This document shows, piece after piece, positions 10,056-22,259 of a stretch of DNA of 64,000 nt. Both the position numbers and the translations under genes were made by a program. Where the stretch lies: NCBI GenBank assembly GCA_000442125.1, contig KE546968.1, positions 89,932-153,931 on the forward strand, written 5' to 3'. Below the pieces are notes generated by a model that was not told the origin of the DNA, did not search any database, and worked only from the letters and a program-made list of their open reading frames with translations. Source of the DNA: Opeltia flavorubescens (Eukaryota > Ascomycota > Lecanoromycetes > Teloschistales > Teloschistaceae). Position 1 is the stretch's first letter; the number at the start of each line of letters is the position of its first letter.

Positions 10056-11534
10056 TGCCGTCTTCAATCGACAGTCGAATCGATGAACTTCTCGCACGTC
10101 GCGTCGTGGAGCCTCTCGGTAATGCTGTGTATGAGTTGGCTTCCGTCATTTTCATTTGATTTCCCTGCCTCTAATTAGTCTCTCTATACAGGTTGGTCAC
10201 TATCTCCGGATATGAGGATCTTTCTGCAGCCCAGCAGGAGGTCCTTCGGCTCAGATTGGTGTACGTTACCCTTTGCTCATCGAGCAGGAAATCTACTGAC
10301 CTGTGATTCTCTCGCTTGAAGGGATCTAGAGAAAAATCCTGCTCTTGATGTAGCTGCACTCCATTCAGCTCTGACGTACGTCGTTCTCCGCGACACATCT
10401 CCGCCAGCACTGACTTGTCATCTCAGTGCCCTGTCTGAACGATCCGACTCCACGGAAACACCTCCTCCTGATCCTCCCGAGATCCAGCTCCAAGTAAACA
10501 TCGAGAGAGAGGCACAAGCACGTAAAACATTGGAAGAGGATGGATGTGTACCCTGCTATGCAGTCGGCTTGGACTGTCCTCCACCCGAAGACGTTGGGAC
10601 TTCCCAGGGTGTGATATCATACTTCAAGAAATATGGTGATGGGAAGCGGGTGCTCGAGTCTCAATTACGTAACTGGGAGAAATTTCGCAATTTCCAGGCT
10701 CGAAACCGACGATATTTCCTACCACGGAACACCTTTGCGGTCTTCGAAGAGAGTGTTCGTGCCCGTCGACGAAAATACAAGCTTAAAGGCGATGCGTCGC
10801 TCGACCCTGATCCCAAAGAACAGCGACCCTTGGATAATTGGATGGAATTCCAAGACTATCATCTCATGATTCGGGAGGAACTTGAGCAGAAGGTCAAGAA
10901 GGATAAGGAAACCTTGATTTCTACCCAGAGAGAGGCGGATGGCATGGAAGACCCGCCTTCCAAAATGCTAAATGACATAAGGGTGTACTCCTACAGGATC
11001 GATCGCGACTCTAACAAAAGGAAACGGCAAGAACCTCTCTTAGAATGGATTGAACAGCAGCGCCTAATCATGGTAGCTGATGGAGATGGAGATGAACGCG
11101 CCGGCAAAGACCATGGCTATCAGTGCGAGTCACACGACGGTATACAGGACGCATCTCATCCACAAGACGACGCCAAGAAGCGTACAGCTACATCACTAAT
11201 CCCAGTCCTACCTCAAGTCGCGAAGAAGGTCACTCAGCTGCGAAACTTGCGCCCTCGAACGCAGATCATCAAACACGAAGCTGATCATGTCGCCAGCAAA
11301 AGGCCTGTTCCAAAGAGTCCCACGCCAGAGCCCCGTCTCTGTACTACCAAGCGTCAGCGCACGGTGAACGAACTACCAAGTCCAGTCACCCCAAAACGTG
11401 AGGCAAAGGCTGCAAAGCACTCGGAAAACGAAAATCGTAATCGTCTCAATCGGTTTCAACCCTCAACATCTTTACTCACCAAGACGCGCGCAGGCCGAAT
11501 CTCCAAAAAGCCCGAGAAGCTTGGCTTTGCGTAA
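10055..11534 (+). CDS. conserved fungal protein of unknown function (EFQDYHL/EWIEQQR type)
   Basis: Four exons, 10055-10128, 10192-10260, 10322-10375 and 10427-11534, all joined in phase 2 with good donors (GTATGAGT, GTACGTTA, GTACGTCG), encode 434 residues. The N-terminal 70 residues are a helical region (AAQQEVLRLRLVDLEKN). Residues about 105-120 contain the cysteines of GCVPCYAVGLDC. The central part has NWEKFRNFQARNRRYF, then LDNWMEFQDYHL, a charged coiled coil and LLEWIEQQRLIM; these blocks recur in a large filamentous-ascomycete family that databases often mislabel as ankyrin-like although no ankyrin repeat is present. The C-terminal third is basic and Ser/Pro-rich (KSPTPEP, PKREAKAAK, AGRISKKPEK), suggesting nuclear or nucleic-acid association. 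Function unknown. Confidence 0.8.
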
Positions 11535-12599
11535 GGTACCAAGCGTCCTCGCAGGCAATGTAGACGTATACTGAATCATGACACCTATGCACGATTTTAC
11601 ATGAGCATGCGACACTTGCTTGTCACCGGCTTGATCGATTTTTTACACATTAATTTTGCTGAAAGCCCAGAAAGCCTGGCTGCTGTCGGGCACCGAAATC
11701 GGCTGTGGAGCTACATATTTAAACAAGTGCAGCACACACAATGTATGCTCAGGATCTTTTCTCCAATATCTCTGCCCAAGAGGACTTGAGATCCCTAGAC
11801 ATCCCGCCATCATTGGGTTTTGCTAAGACACAAATCTTTCGCACTGGTCTTCTCTTTCCCTTTTTTTTGAAATAATGCACATATCCTGCCTTTCTGCGAG
11901 CTCATGGATAATTCTATTTTCTTCGAGTCCCAAAAGTGCCTTCAAGCCTCTCCCGACGATTTTCTTCCAAGGCTGTGGCCAAAATATGTAGCAACCAGCT
12001 GTACTCCGTTGGGCTTCTTTGTAGAGACCATGCCTATCGTAGCAAATCTATCAGATCTCAGTCTAATCATTGAATTTGATTGCAAAGGTTTAAGATGTAT
12101 GATCTCGATCCGATTTGCACCATATGAACTGCTTTTCGATGTGTCCAATTTTATGTTGATAAAGCATTTTGACCAAACAGCCGACCTACGACCTAATTCA
12201 TTCATTATTGAATAACAAAATTGTGGTTCAATACGTCCTCTCAGACGTCGTTCCCTGTGGGACGTTCTTCTGAACTTGAACAAGAGCTGGCCTTTCATCA
12301 CTAGAACGTTGTATCCCGTTGCCTTTAGTCATTGCATTCAAGCTACAGATATTCAAAATAGTCACGCCTCCAAGTATTCCAGAGCTTGAAGTCACCTTCT
12401 TCTCGTAAAGCGCCTCTTGTTGGTCTTGCTTGATAATAGCCTACTATGGAGTAAAATGAAGAAAATCCTGAAATTGCCTCAATAGAACCATCTGAAATCT
12501 TCTGCGGCGGGTCCATCCTACATTATCATACGCGTCAGCAATATTCATCGCACTCAAGATCGCAGCCGCTCCGAACCCGGAGAAATCCGGCCCAGATGC
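11535..12599. other. intergenic between converging genes, no gene recognised
   Basis: About 1.07 kb between two convergent genes; it should hold both 3' untranslated regions. A 103-codon frame at 11904-12215 (+) lacks domains and plausible neighbours for splicing. If the transporter gene upstream has an extra C-terminal exon (see that entry), it would reach to about 12450 here. Confidence 0.4.
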
Positions 12600-14360
12600 C
12601 TACCAATGAAAACGAAAGAAGTTTGTACATACCTTCAACTTTTCTGTCGGAATATCCCGGACCTGTATCTTCCTTCCGGCCTTCCGGTCCCGGCGTGCGT
12701 TATCGAGCATCATGTACGCTCCGAGTACGAGTGTGAGGACAAAACCAGTGCCTCCGAAAGCAGCGGTGGTGGCTAGTGCGGGGATGTACTTCGGTGCTGG
12801 ATTGATTATCAGTAACTTCGACTTGGCAACATAAAGAGCAGACGCCATTACCGTCTTTATTTTGAAAGATGTTGGATGAAACTACACCCATGAGATTGGC
12901 CAACGGTACGCCAAAGGACGTGAGCACGACACGTCGGCCTTCGTTCGCGATATTGTTGTTGTACCAGACATCCAGGAGAACGGATGGTGCTGACGTGCCC
13001 CTGATTTGGGTCAGAGAGACTTAAGGGGAAGGCATTGATGTGGCTACATACCACGTCATCATGAACGTCGCAAAATACGCCACGCGCAACTGGCCTTCGA
13101 CATCGATGCCTGCATAGATGACCATCCCCAAGAAGGTGAACAAGAAACCTAACGCCTAAAAAGGTCAGCATCAGCATCATCTCCTCCAAACCAACAACAA
13201 GATTGACCTACAACAAACGGAAACCTCCACCTCGAAAAATCACTCGCAAACGCCAAAATCAACAGCATAACCGCCCCACTAATATTCGGCGCCACCGTAT
13301 AAAGATTCGTCTTCACAGCACTATACCCCAACCGACTCACAATCTGCGGCAAAAACAACTGCACACTCTGCAACGGCACCCCCAGACAAATCTCAATCGC
13401 CAAGATCATGAAACTTGTCCAATGTTTAAAAATGCCAAAACTATCTCTCAAATTAAATTTCTCATTCACGACACTGCTGCTGTCGACTTGCATACGGTAG
13501 TACGCGAGCTCTTTTTCTGATTGGGAGAGGAATTTGGCTGTGGAGGCGGATTGCGGGAGGTAGAAGAATGCGAAGAAGGAGAAGAGTACGGTACAAGCTC
13601 CTTCGATGACGAAGAGGTACCGCCAATCCGCGAGCGCGCCGGTACGGATTTGGAAAACGCCGAAGGCTAGGAGGCCGGAGAAGGCGGATGCGATGGATTG
13701 CGCGGCGTAGAAGATGGCAAGGCGACGGGCCAATTCGCCGCGGCGGTAGAAGCTATTTTTGGCAGCTTTGTCAGTCGAAAATGCGCCTCCAAAAGAAACA
13801 TACGGGACTGCAACGTACGTAGTCTGATAATAAATAACCAACGGAAAAAACGCACTCTCCGACATGCCCAAGAACCACCTCAACGTCATCAGTCCCCCAA
13901 AATTCTTGGTCGCCGTCACCAACAAAGTACAACACCCAAACGTAAACATCATCAACGGCAACACGCGATTAGGTCCATACTTCTTCCCCAAGATCGCCAA
14001 AAACGGCGCCGTAAGCACATAAGGCACAAAGAAAACACTCAAAATAGTATTATACTGGTGTCCCTTCAACTTCAGCGTCTTCTCAAGCCCGTGAGTCTTC
14101 GCATTGCCGAGGTTGGATTTATCGAGGCTGTTGAATAGGTACATGACTGCCAGCACGGGGAGAATGCGCAGGTCGAATTTCCGTGTCAAGGCACGCTCGG
14201 CAGCCGGGCTCACAACTACTAAGGTTCGTCCATTGTCTGTGTTGTTGAGGATGTTGGAACCGCTGTCGTCGACTGCGACATCAACGATCTTTTCCTCGTC
14301 GTGGGTGATGTGCTTGTCTTCGCTGATTGGCGACTCCTGGGAACGCTTGTCGTATTCCAT
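12600..14360 (-). CDS. MFS transporter, DAL5 / anion:cation symporter type
   Basis: Five exons: 14360-13819, 13752-13212, 13155-13052, 13000-12852 and 12796-12600, giving about 510 residues. The ATG at 14360 (context TCAACCATGG) is used; the open frame upstream has no ATG. The cytosolic N-terminus precedes a typical first helix RILPVLAVMYLFNSLDKSNLGNAKT, the signature of the Dal5 allantoate/nicotinate/pantothenate permease family. The first intron is 66 nt and stop-free; removing it restores IYYQTTFYRRGELARRLA. Later joins restore PFVALGFLFTF, MTWGTSAPSVLLDVW and NIFQNKDAPKYIPAL. About 12 membrane segments are expected. The end is uncertain: the frame stops at 12600 after EKLK plus nine residues, but GTATGT directly after EKLK could start a further intron. 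Substrate probably a small organic anion or vitamin. Confidence 0.85.
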
Positions 14361-15211
14361 GGTTGAGGTTGTCTGTACTGGATGCTTGAACTCACTTCCA
14401 GGGTCCAAGGGTATTTATGAAAGCCACATGGGAAAAGAGAGTCTTTGTTCTCCCTGCAACTCTGTTCCCCATCTTTGCTTCTGATGCATGGCTACGTAAC
14501 GTCAACCTCCGAGGTGTCTTTCTTTCGAGAAGATAGCAGTCAAGGAACGAGTCAAACGCCCACGATAAGACAACAATACCTAGCTCCAGATTAGCGATAA
14601 AACTCAAAGCCTTATGCGGACTTTGACAGCAGCTANCCCAGCCACAGCAGGGGTGATGATGCGCTTCTTGGTGTTATCCATGCGGGGTCGTTGCATGATG
14701 ATAGGCCTGTGTGGCTAGGCGATCTCCTACGTGCAGCTGTCTGGCCACCAAGTGAAACGGCCCGAAACCGGACAGTAATCTTACAAAGTTCGATATACGG
14801 AAGTGCGAACTCGATTGAATTTCTCCTCGGCCAGAACGGTATCCATGGNAAGGTTTGATAATCCATGTTCACGGCTTATCATACTTGCGCATTCCAATCG
14901 ACCGTGTAGACTTTTCAAAGTGGCCGTCATATCGATACATGTGGTTCGAGCTATCTTGCCCTCTCCGTACCAACGCTCAGAGACTTCCTGCATGTCGAAC
15001 CTAGATCAAGAGGAATGGATTTGAGATGGTCCATGTATGGATCTGAGCTTTAGGTTACGCGAGCGCAAATATCCGTATTTTCTCAGAGAGTTTTGCACCC
15101 CGTATCGATTCTGTTAACACTCGCTCTGTGCCAAAGTCTATACGTGTGACTCCCTTCTCTTCAATGCTTCCTCGGCGGCCGAATCTCCATGATGCTATTT
15201 CTCCCTCCCAT
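14361..15211. other. intergenic, no gene recognised
   Basis: About 850 bp containing two ambiguous bases (near 14636 and 14849). A TGACGT core (minus-strand TGACGTTACG near 14490) lies about 130 bp upstream of the transporter start. No supported coding sequence. Confidence 0.4.
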
Positions 15212-16184
15212 CTACAACATCCCCAAAAAATTACCACACCACCTCTCCCCCCTCATCGCCCTGACCAAACACCCATCAGCCATCAACCTCCCCTCCCCAC
15301 TGTACATCCGAAACCCCATCTCCCCCCACCTCCCCCTTACTTGCATCCACCTCCCCATCGCCTCCACAATCGCCACCGCATGATATTGCTGAAACGCATA
15401 GCCCTCCGGGGCTAAACGCTGCATATCCCTCATGAATACCCAAGCCTGCAGGTCCGGGCGCGCGATTGCGAGTTGTGGCAGTGGGGTTGCTGCGTCGGCG
15501 GATGCGAGTTGTAGGAGTAGGGAGAGGAGGGTGCGGAAGACGGTGTATTGGGTTAGGGGGGCGCTGGAGCGGGGGAAGGAGAATTCTATGTTGTAGCTGG
15601 GGTGGTCGTTGTTGTTTTTGGTGTTTTGGAGGAGGGGGGAGGAGGGGGATAGGAGGGAGGTGGTGGAGTTGAGGGGCTTAAGGGATAGGGAGAAGGGGTT
15701 GGGGATGATAGGTTTTGCTGCTGCCAATGCCGAGACGTTATTATTCTTTGAAAAGAGGGATTGGTCTTCAATAGGAGAGTTATTGGCGGTGGTGGCACTG
15801 TCAAGGCCCAAGACTCCATTGTAAATCAGCTCCGAGAATGAAGTCACTTGGAATGGTAGCCGGTGCATATAGTAAGTCCGCAGCATATTGACAGCGACCG
15901 CGTTGATGGTCCATAAAACTGTGTTTCGCCGCACTTTTGTATGCAAGATTCTCTGTGTCTCGGCGCGAATGGAAATCCGAAGGGGAGGGGAGGGATGGGC
16001 GAAGTCCATGAAGTCGAAGTCTACGAGCGGTTCGTTGTACTCAAGCAGTGCCTCTTCTTTCAACGCCGCGAGGGCGAAGAGTCCTAGTGATTCTAGGGTG
16101 AATTGGTTTGCGTCGGCTGTCCTGCTCGTCTGGAGCTTTAGGCCTGTGAATTCGTCGCTGAGGGCTGCTGGGATTGAGGGAGGA
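15212..16184 (-). CDS. hypothetical protein with low-complexity insert, first exon unresolved
   Basis: A long exon is open from an acceptor at 16185 (branch-like CACTAAC, then CATAAAAG) to the stop at 15212, about 324 codons; no in-frame ATG precedes the conserved part, so a 5' exon is missing. The N-terminal block SIPAALSDEFTGLKLQTSRT, QFTLESLGLFALAALKEEA and VDFDFMDFAHPSPPLRISI resembles a Pezizomycotina family of unknown function that I know only as hypothetical proteins. Residues about 130-190 are a Ser/Pro/Asn-rich insert (SLLSPSSPLLQNTKNNN) and the end is LPQLAIARPDLQAWVFMRDMQ followed by a Gly/Arg-rich tail. A candidate first exon at about 16403-16308 encodes a signal-like segment (QGVVAGILWVMVLLHSHFVSG), but its splice phase does not fit, so I leave it out. 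Confidence 0.55.
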
Positions 16185-18124
16185 CTTTTATGGAGAAGAG
16201 ATTTGTTAGTGAAAAGTGTGAAGAAAAGTCATATTTATTTAGTAGTTCGAAGAGAAATTAGGGGGGGAGGAGGGAGGGTGAATGCATTACTCTGATACTG
16301 TCATGCTGGGTTGCAGCAAGGGAGCAACGCTCGAACCAGCTGCTGGCAGGCCACTCACGAAGTGGCTATGCAGCAAGACCATCACCCATAAGATTCCAGC
16401 GACGACGCCTTGCATACTGGGACTGCAAGCGCAGGATATTTGTTTCACAACTGGCCACCTTGTACTATTGCTCCCACCGAGGTAGAGCATCACACGAGCC
16501 TGTCTTGCTATCAGCACAAGTCAAGCTCTGTGGAATAGCAGGTAGACAAAAAACCCCATAGAAAGTCTCCGTGTGGGCGGTGCGGGATGCGGGACCTTGG
16601 GTCGGATCTCGCATGGATGAAAGGCGCGTATCGCGAAATCCCATACTCGGTACATCGAGAAGGGACGGAAAGCGCATATCTCCCTGGATGAGCAAGATTA
16701 ATGAAGTGTGGCATCTTTCAAGCAGTATCTTCTGGCCATGATGCTTGCTTTGGTGAGAGCCAATTTTTCTTGAATTTTCATTCCTTTGGATCAATCAGAC
16801 TTTTTATGGCGTTGCCACCTGTTCTTGGTTGTTGAGTATGCTTCAATACAGAAATGACCTGGAGACCCTGTCTTGAACTCATGTTCGATACAATGGGTGA
16901 GGGGAGCCTTGAGATCTTGAAATGGCATGATGTATCATTAATCTGCCTGTTTGGTAAAGTCATGTTGCACCTTGATACTCGAGACTACTGGACTTGGAGC
17001 CTACTTTCTCCATGTTACTAGCCTTTTGTCTCCCTGATGTTTCTTGACTGGATTGTATTTGTTTATTCGCATTGATCGGATCTCATGGTGTGGTTTACAT
17101 GACGACAATCTTACTCACTGTATCTTGACTTTCACATGGTCATCCTTTGTAAGCTGTGGTCAATTCTACATTGTGTTCCCCCGAGGAGAGTTGAGTAATG
17201 GCCTTGTTGAATACAGGTGCCAACAGCTCAGCACTGTTAAATGTCTTGAAAGATAACATTTGAAGGGCTATCAGTTGTTGATTGATGCTGAGAAGAGAAT
17301 GAATACATAAAGGGCATGAAGGATATAGATTTCTTGGCGAAGATCATTATGTAACATATTTTACTAGCTTTATATCAGTATGATTTCTGGGAGGAAGGTT
17401 CATCGGAAGCTGATAAGAGGAAGGAGAGAATCGGGATAGGGTTCTAGAGTTTGCTTAGGTAGGCTAGTGGAAGGTGGTCGTAGGATATCAAGGTACGAAT
17501 GAAAGCGGTTTTGGGCTATTCGATCCGGTATTTGCGTTGGCTTTATTTTGTAGGGTCAAATTCTTTGCTTGTTCGTTGTTGATCTTTATATAATTGAAGT
17601 GTTCGCGGTATGATAGAGTGAGAAGTTGAATGAGCTTGATGTTGGCGGTAGTTTGGAGAAACCTGGATTCTTGAATTGAATAGCAATCAAGATGGTGGAA
17701 GAATTGCACTGCGGGACCGTGCAGCGATGGATCTGAGCCTTGAAAGCCAGTCAAAAGATGCTTCTTTGGGAAGATTGGACGATTAGAATTTTCGAAAAGT
17801 CGCAGCTAGCAATGAAAACTGTTCAGCTTCTAATGCATTATTGCCCACGCGAATTTCCGAAACCGCTTTTCGGAAATAGTCAGGCATCTCTTGGCATTCA
17901 CTTTCGAGTTGATGACTGATATCAGGCAACAATGATGCTTTGGATTAAGCTCACTTAGAGATGCCACATTCATCACATTGCTTTCGAAATGACGTCAATT
18001 TTGAGACAGTGCCTAACATCAATAAGGCAAGGTGACGCAACTTCCTTTACTTCATGCATCGCTTACAGAATCCACATCCCATCATACGCATTCTAGTCAT
18101 CGACTTGCAACACCCACTGTCAAG
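16185..18124. other. intergenic, no gene recognised
   Basis: Nearly 2 kb. It should include the missing 5' exon and promoter of the minus-strand hypothetical gene and the promoter of the plus-strand DUF7730 gene. Other frames, for example 17754-17488 (-), show no domain. The tract 17000-17800 is moderately AT-rich. Confidence 0.4.
17990..17997 (+). promoter_or_regulatory. perfect CRE palindrome TGACGTCA
   Basis: It lies about 130 bp upstream of the ATG at 18125, a plausible distance for a bZIP (CREB/ATF-type) binding site. Confidence 0.4.
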
Positions 18125-19100
18125 ATGCCGAAGCGAAAGAGGAAAGAAGTGAAAGCCACAGACAAGAGCAAGCTAATCAAAGGTGCTCCCTCTGGTGTTG
18201 CTATGACCGCTGCTACAAATGCTATGTATGTTATCGCTGAGCTTTCTGAATGCTTAGTATTTCGTCACGTGACTGACTGTCGTTCTGGGATATAGTGTCT
18301 TACAAAACTCGACCACTTCTCCCCTCCTACGACTACCAGCTGAAATCCGTAACAAAATCTGGACCTACGTTCTTGGAGATCAACTAGTACACATTAGATA
18401 CCAGCAATCCAGCTATGAACTCAACTTCGAAACCAACGATAGTGCTTGGCAGCATGTCGTTTGTGAGCATGACTGCCCCGAAGACTCAACTGAGGAGATG
18501 TTGCGGCCGTCCGATGGTGATACAATTCTACGTGCAAGGCATAGCATCTGCCACGAATATTTTCAAGTCTTTAAACCTATCGGTCTCGGCCATCCCTCAA
18601 CTATGCGATTGAACATTCTCCGCGCCTCCCGCCAGATATACAGCGAAGCTGGTCAGATCCTCTGGACGACAAATACCTTTTCCTTCACAAACGGTGTCAC
18701 TTTCAATCGGTTTATGATGGATAGAACCGTCGACCAGAAACGGCTAATTCGTTCTCTTCGATTTGAGATGTGTTGGGGAGAGTATTCGCATTGGAACGAC
18801 GAACTTGTAGAAGATTGGAACAGCGCCCTCAACAGTTCTCTGGTTCGATCAATACAAAACGTACGGAGCTTGCGATTGATGGTCACGCTCGATATGAGAG
18901 GGAAGCAGGGATGGATTCCTGACAAAAATTACTGCGCTGGATTACGGAGACTGTCGATCCTGCCCTTGACCAACGCCGAGGTGGGCATCAGAGCGCTGTA
19001 TCTTCGACCCGGGACAAAACAAGAATTGTATGAGGAGGAAAGGCGAGTCGCCGAGCAGTTGATAAATCTACTCTTGACCCCCAGTGGCGTGCCTCTTTGA
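18125..19100 (+). CDS. DUF7730-like protein
   Basis: Exons 18125-18225 and 18296-19100 (donor GTATGTTA, acceptor GATATAG, phase 2) encode 301 residues. A basic N-terminus (MPKRKRKEVKATDKSK) is followed by LLRLPAEIRNKIWTYVLGD, the signature opening of the DUF7730 family, which is expanded in filamentous ascomycetes and resembles an F-box-like helix pair. A central block LNILRASRQIYSEAGQILWTTNTFSF is also diagnostic. The C-terminal half is a helical and beta mixture (LIRSLRFEM, VRSLRLMVTL) ending in an acidic/basic helix. Molecular function is not established for the family; the basic N-terminus could be a nuclear signal. Confidence 0.82.
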
Positions 19101-20578
19101 CCACAGGAAAGGCATGGAGTTGAAAAGGGTACAATTCACGGACGAATATCTCCACTCCGGCGTTTCGGTAAAGGGACGCGGATTGGTATGAAATCGGGTC
19201 AAAATTTGATGGTGACATTTGATAGTGCATCGATATCAAACAATACAAGTCGCTACAAAGGGGTCAAATCTTTTACACACGTGGCTATCCTATCTACAGG
19301 ATGACCACCATTTCTCCACCTCCCGGAGCGAACGCAGATGCTGTGTTCAAGCTAGCGCAGATAGACCCCTCACATCCCTAGAAATAGCATACTCATCTCA
19401 CAATCACATCTTATCGATATCACGAAACTCCCTCCGTAAATCATGCTTCACTCTGAAAACCCCCACATCTTCCTTCCCATAATTTCAATCATGAAACCAA
19501 ACATCTCGAAGTATCTATTCCAGCAAAGCAGGCCGAACCAGCATCCACACATCCATCAACCTCATCGCTCTCAGTAAAACCGAGTGATTATGATCAACAG
19601 TTCCCACCATCCCAACCACAACTTCACCTTCAGAGGCCACCATCCTACAACCCACCCATCGAATTCGCACCTACCAAGATTTCCACCCCACTCAAATTTT
19701 TGCCCGCCCTAACAACGTATAGACACACCACATCCGCAGAAAATCGCCAACAGCGTACAACTCCCTTGTACCATGGATAAAAGTCATCTCCTTCCTCCAA
19801 ACAGAGGCATAATCGCATCATTGGCAGAGAGGGATTCGGATATCATCCGTCCCAGAAGATGATTACCTGAGTCATATTAAAAGTTCCTTCCCTGATCAGA
19901 GGCATCAAGCTTATGGCCTCTCCTCATCCCGAAAATTCTCTCGCTCGAAATTTTTTTGGTCACTATTCGGGTAGTTTATCTAGATGTGAGTAAGTAAGTA
20001 AGCTGCTAACGTCATGCATGTGGGTGCATGATGAAGTATCATCAACAATCAGGTTTTAATTACACATATACTATCAATGCTCTCTCTACGTATAGTGGAG
20101 ATATAATATGAGTTTGCTTTAGCTTTTGTGATGACATAATACTCTCTCGGGGCTGGCGTCGATCGATCACAGCGGGCTTGTGTGTGTCGATCGGAGGCAC
20201 GATTATTCGAGAGACTAATGAGGTGGACTGGAAAGAAGTGTTGAGCCCGCACCATTATCGACAAAGAATTGGGGAAGGATAGATATGACTGGTGTCTACA
20301 GGGCATTTCCTAGGTTTGGAAAGCTAATTAATTGCCAGACCGTCATCCTACGAAAGTTGATAATTGGAATTTGGAGCCTTCAGCAAACTCAAAGGCAAGA
20401 GATTATGTGAGAGAAGCATTCGATCTAAAGAGCTATTGACTATAGACAAGGCTACAGATGCGATGTGTTTCTATTTATTACTCCCGGGTCACTTATTCAA
20501 TCCACGTGTTATGAGAAGTCTTGTTCCTGCCAAGACCCGCAATGCTCGCTATGCCAAATCGATATGTCGACGAGCGAT
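19101..20578. other. intergenic between converging genes, no gene recognised
   Basis: About 1.5 kb. The section 19450-19790 is strongly A/C-rich on this strand, without a frame of interest. It probably holds the 3' ends of both converging genes. Tandem TAAG units occur near 19993. Confidence 0.4.
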
Positions 20579-21491
20579 TTATTCCTCAATCTGCAAACCC
20601 AATTGCTTGTTCCACCATTTTTTCGATGTACAGGTGGATTCGCACACCAAATCTATGCACTGAGAATTGGTCTGGCTATCCTTGATGGCTTGTTTCTGAG
20701 CGGCCGTGAGGCTGATACCGCCTTGGTTTGCATCATTGAGCACGACCTGGTAAGCGTCCTTTGCATCTTTGTCCGCCTTTGGCTGCTCCGTTCGCTCAGT
20801 ACAGCTGATTAGCTTCGAGACTAGGAGGTCGGATTTGGAGATGTAGGGCAGGTCGGCGACGGAGTTGACTTCGGATGCCGGCTTGTATCCACCGGGGTTG
20901 TATGGTGACTGAATGGTGAATTATTAGCTATGGAGGGTCACTAATCATGAAGAGGGGGAGGTTTACCAGAGCAGAGTCGATAGCGTCGACGCCAACCTGA
21001 GTGCCGCTGGGAACTGTGTAGACAAAGTCCATTGCGTTTTGGACGAACTTCTTATCGGGATCGAGTCGCGCCATTGCTTCTTTCATGCTCTTGACTGGAG
21101 GACGACCGGATTGCACTTTCAGATCGCAGTCCTGAATAAACATTAGCAGGCTGGATCGAAAGCCTGGCGAGGAGGATCAAGGACTCACAGGAGGATCTCT
21201 GAGGCCGGGGTAGTATTTTTGAATGGCCATACCGCCGACGATAAGGACCTTCCGGTCGGCATACTTGCCATTTTCTATGGTCTTCATGAGATTTATAAAG
21301 CCCATGGCGGCATCTTCAAGGTCAGTTTGAGATGTTCTAGGGACGAGAGCTCCATAGTCGCGCTTAGAGAGAGACCAATCTCGACCCAGCAAGTTGGCCC
21401 TTCGCCCGTGAAGAGATGGGCGGCTTGGGATGGTTAGAGCGAGCGAGGTGAGGATTGCAACCAGTGCATAAAAGTGAATGGGAAGCCTCAT
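20579..21491 (-). CDS. secreted protein with nucleotidyltransferase-like motif
   Basis: Three exons, 21491-21189, 21131-20967 and 20908-20579 (all phase 0; donors GTGAGT and GTAAAC), encode 265 residues. Residues 1-22 are a signal peptide (LPIHFYALVAILTSLALTIPS), then a basic pro-like stretch. From residue 80 the sequence RKVLIVGGMAIQKYYPGLR followed by PPDCDLKV resembles the core of AbiEii/MNT-type nucleotidyltransferase folds: a GG pair (86-87) on the first helix and a D-x-D pair (102, 104) on the next strand. The block LPYISKSDLLVSKLISC also recurs in fungal relatives that I recall as intracellular. The third exon adds a charged domain with four closing cysteines (ISC, SQC, LVC, STC). Enzymatic activity, substrate and the meaning of secretion are unknown; the fold call is inference. 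Confidence 0.72.
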
Positions 21492-22259
21492 ATTGGGCGA
21501 TATAATCTCAAAACAATGATGGATAAGGCAGAAGCTGGATGGTGATAGTGTATGGGGATGGAAGATATTTGTTTAATATACTTCTCCGAAGGTTCATTAT
21601 GATGCATTTGAAAAACCAAGGCGCGGATGTCGTCACTGTGTTGGCATGGTGGGAGAAGGACGATGATGTGACATGCTGAGCTTTCGACCCAACTGGTGTA
21701 GACAACACACGCTCAGGCGACCCATTAGCTTCAACAAGCGGGAAACATGATGAAACAGGACATCCAGAAAGAACTACGAGAAGCTGCGGTCGGAGGCAAC
21801 CGGAGATGACACAAAAAGCAGATCTATGACGATCGTCAGGGGAAAGAGGCGCATGTCGTTTTGTTACTGCAGAATGCAAGTCATTGCAGCATACAGGGCT
21901 TAGCGAAGGTTGTGTGGCGAATGAAAACTTTTGCCAACGGGACGAGTGTCGAAAGACAATGGATCAGACCAATCGAAGTGAATTTGGATATCGTGAACGT
22001 TTGGTGTTTCAAGGAACGCTTGGCGCGTTGGCCGCTAATCCACTTTGAGATCCAGGGCTGAAAGTGGCACAACCTTAAATCCAACATACTTTTGACACTT
22101 GACACTCGACTAGTTTGGTCATGATTGTTCAATTCTTGTTACCCTCCTTCGCCATGCTCGGAGATTCATTCTATGACCTCCACTCAAATTCTCCGAGATA
22201 ACATTGCCTGTCACCGATCTTGACCCTCTTGCTGAAGGACAGTGAATCATTACGAGACA
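21492..22259. other. intergenic (divergent promoters), no gene recognised
   Basis: About 770 bp separating the minus-strand secreted protein gene and the plus-strand F-box/LRR-like gene. It should hold both promoters. No supported coding sequence. Confidence 0.4.

Noticed and set aside
13203-13520. Basic 105-codon frame opposite the MFS transporter gene, and a similar one at 13698-14138
   Set aside because: Both are antisense shadows of the transporter exons, whose membrane-protein signature and splice sites are unambiguous.
16287-16517. Signal-peptide-like frame as first exon of the hypothetical gene at 15.2-16.2 kb
   Set aside because: All GT donors in it are in phase 0 or 1, while the acceptor at 16185 needs phase 2; left as unresolved.
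20760-20830. Suspected frameshift in the third exon of the secreted nucleotidyltransferase-like protein
   Set aside because: A careful second reading showed the frame to be continuous from the acceptor at 20909 to the stop at 20579.
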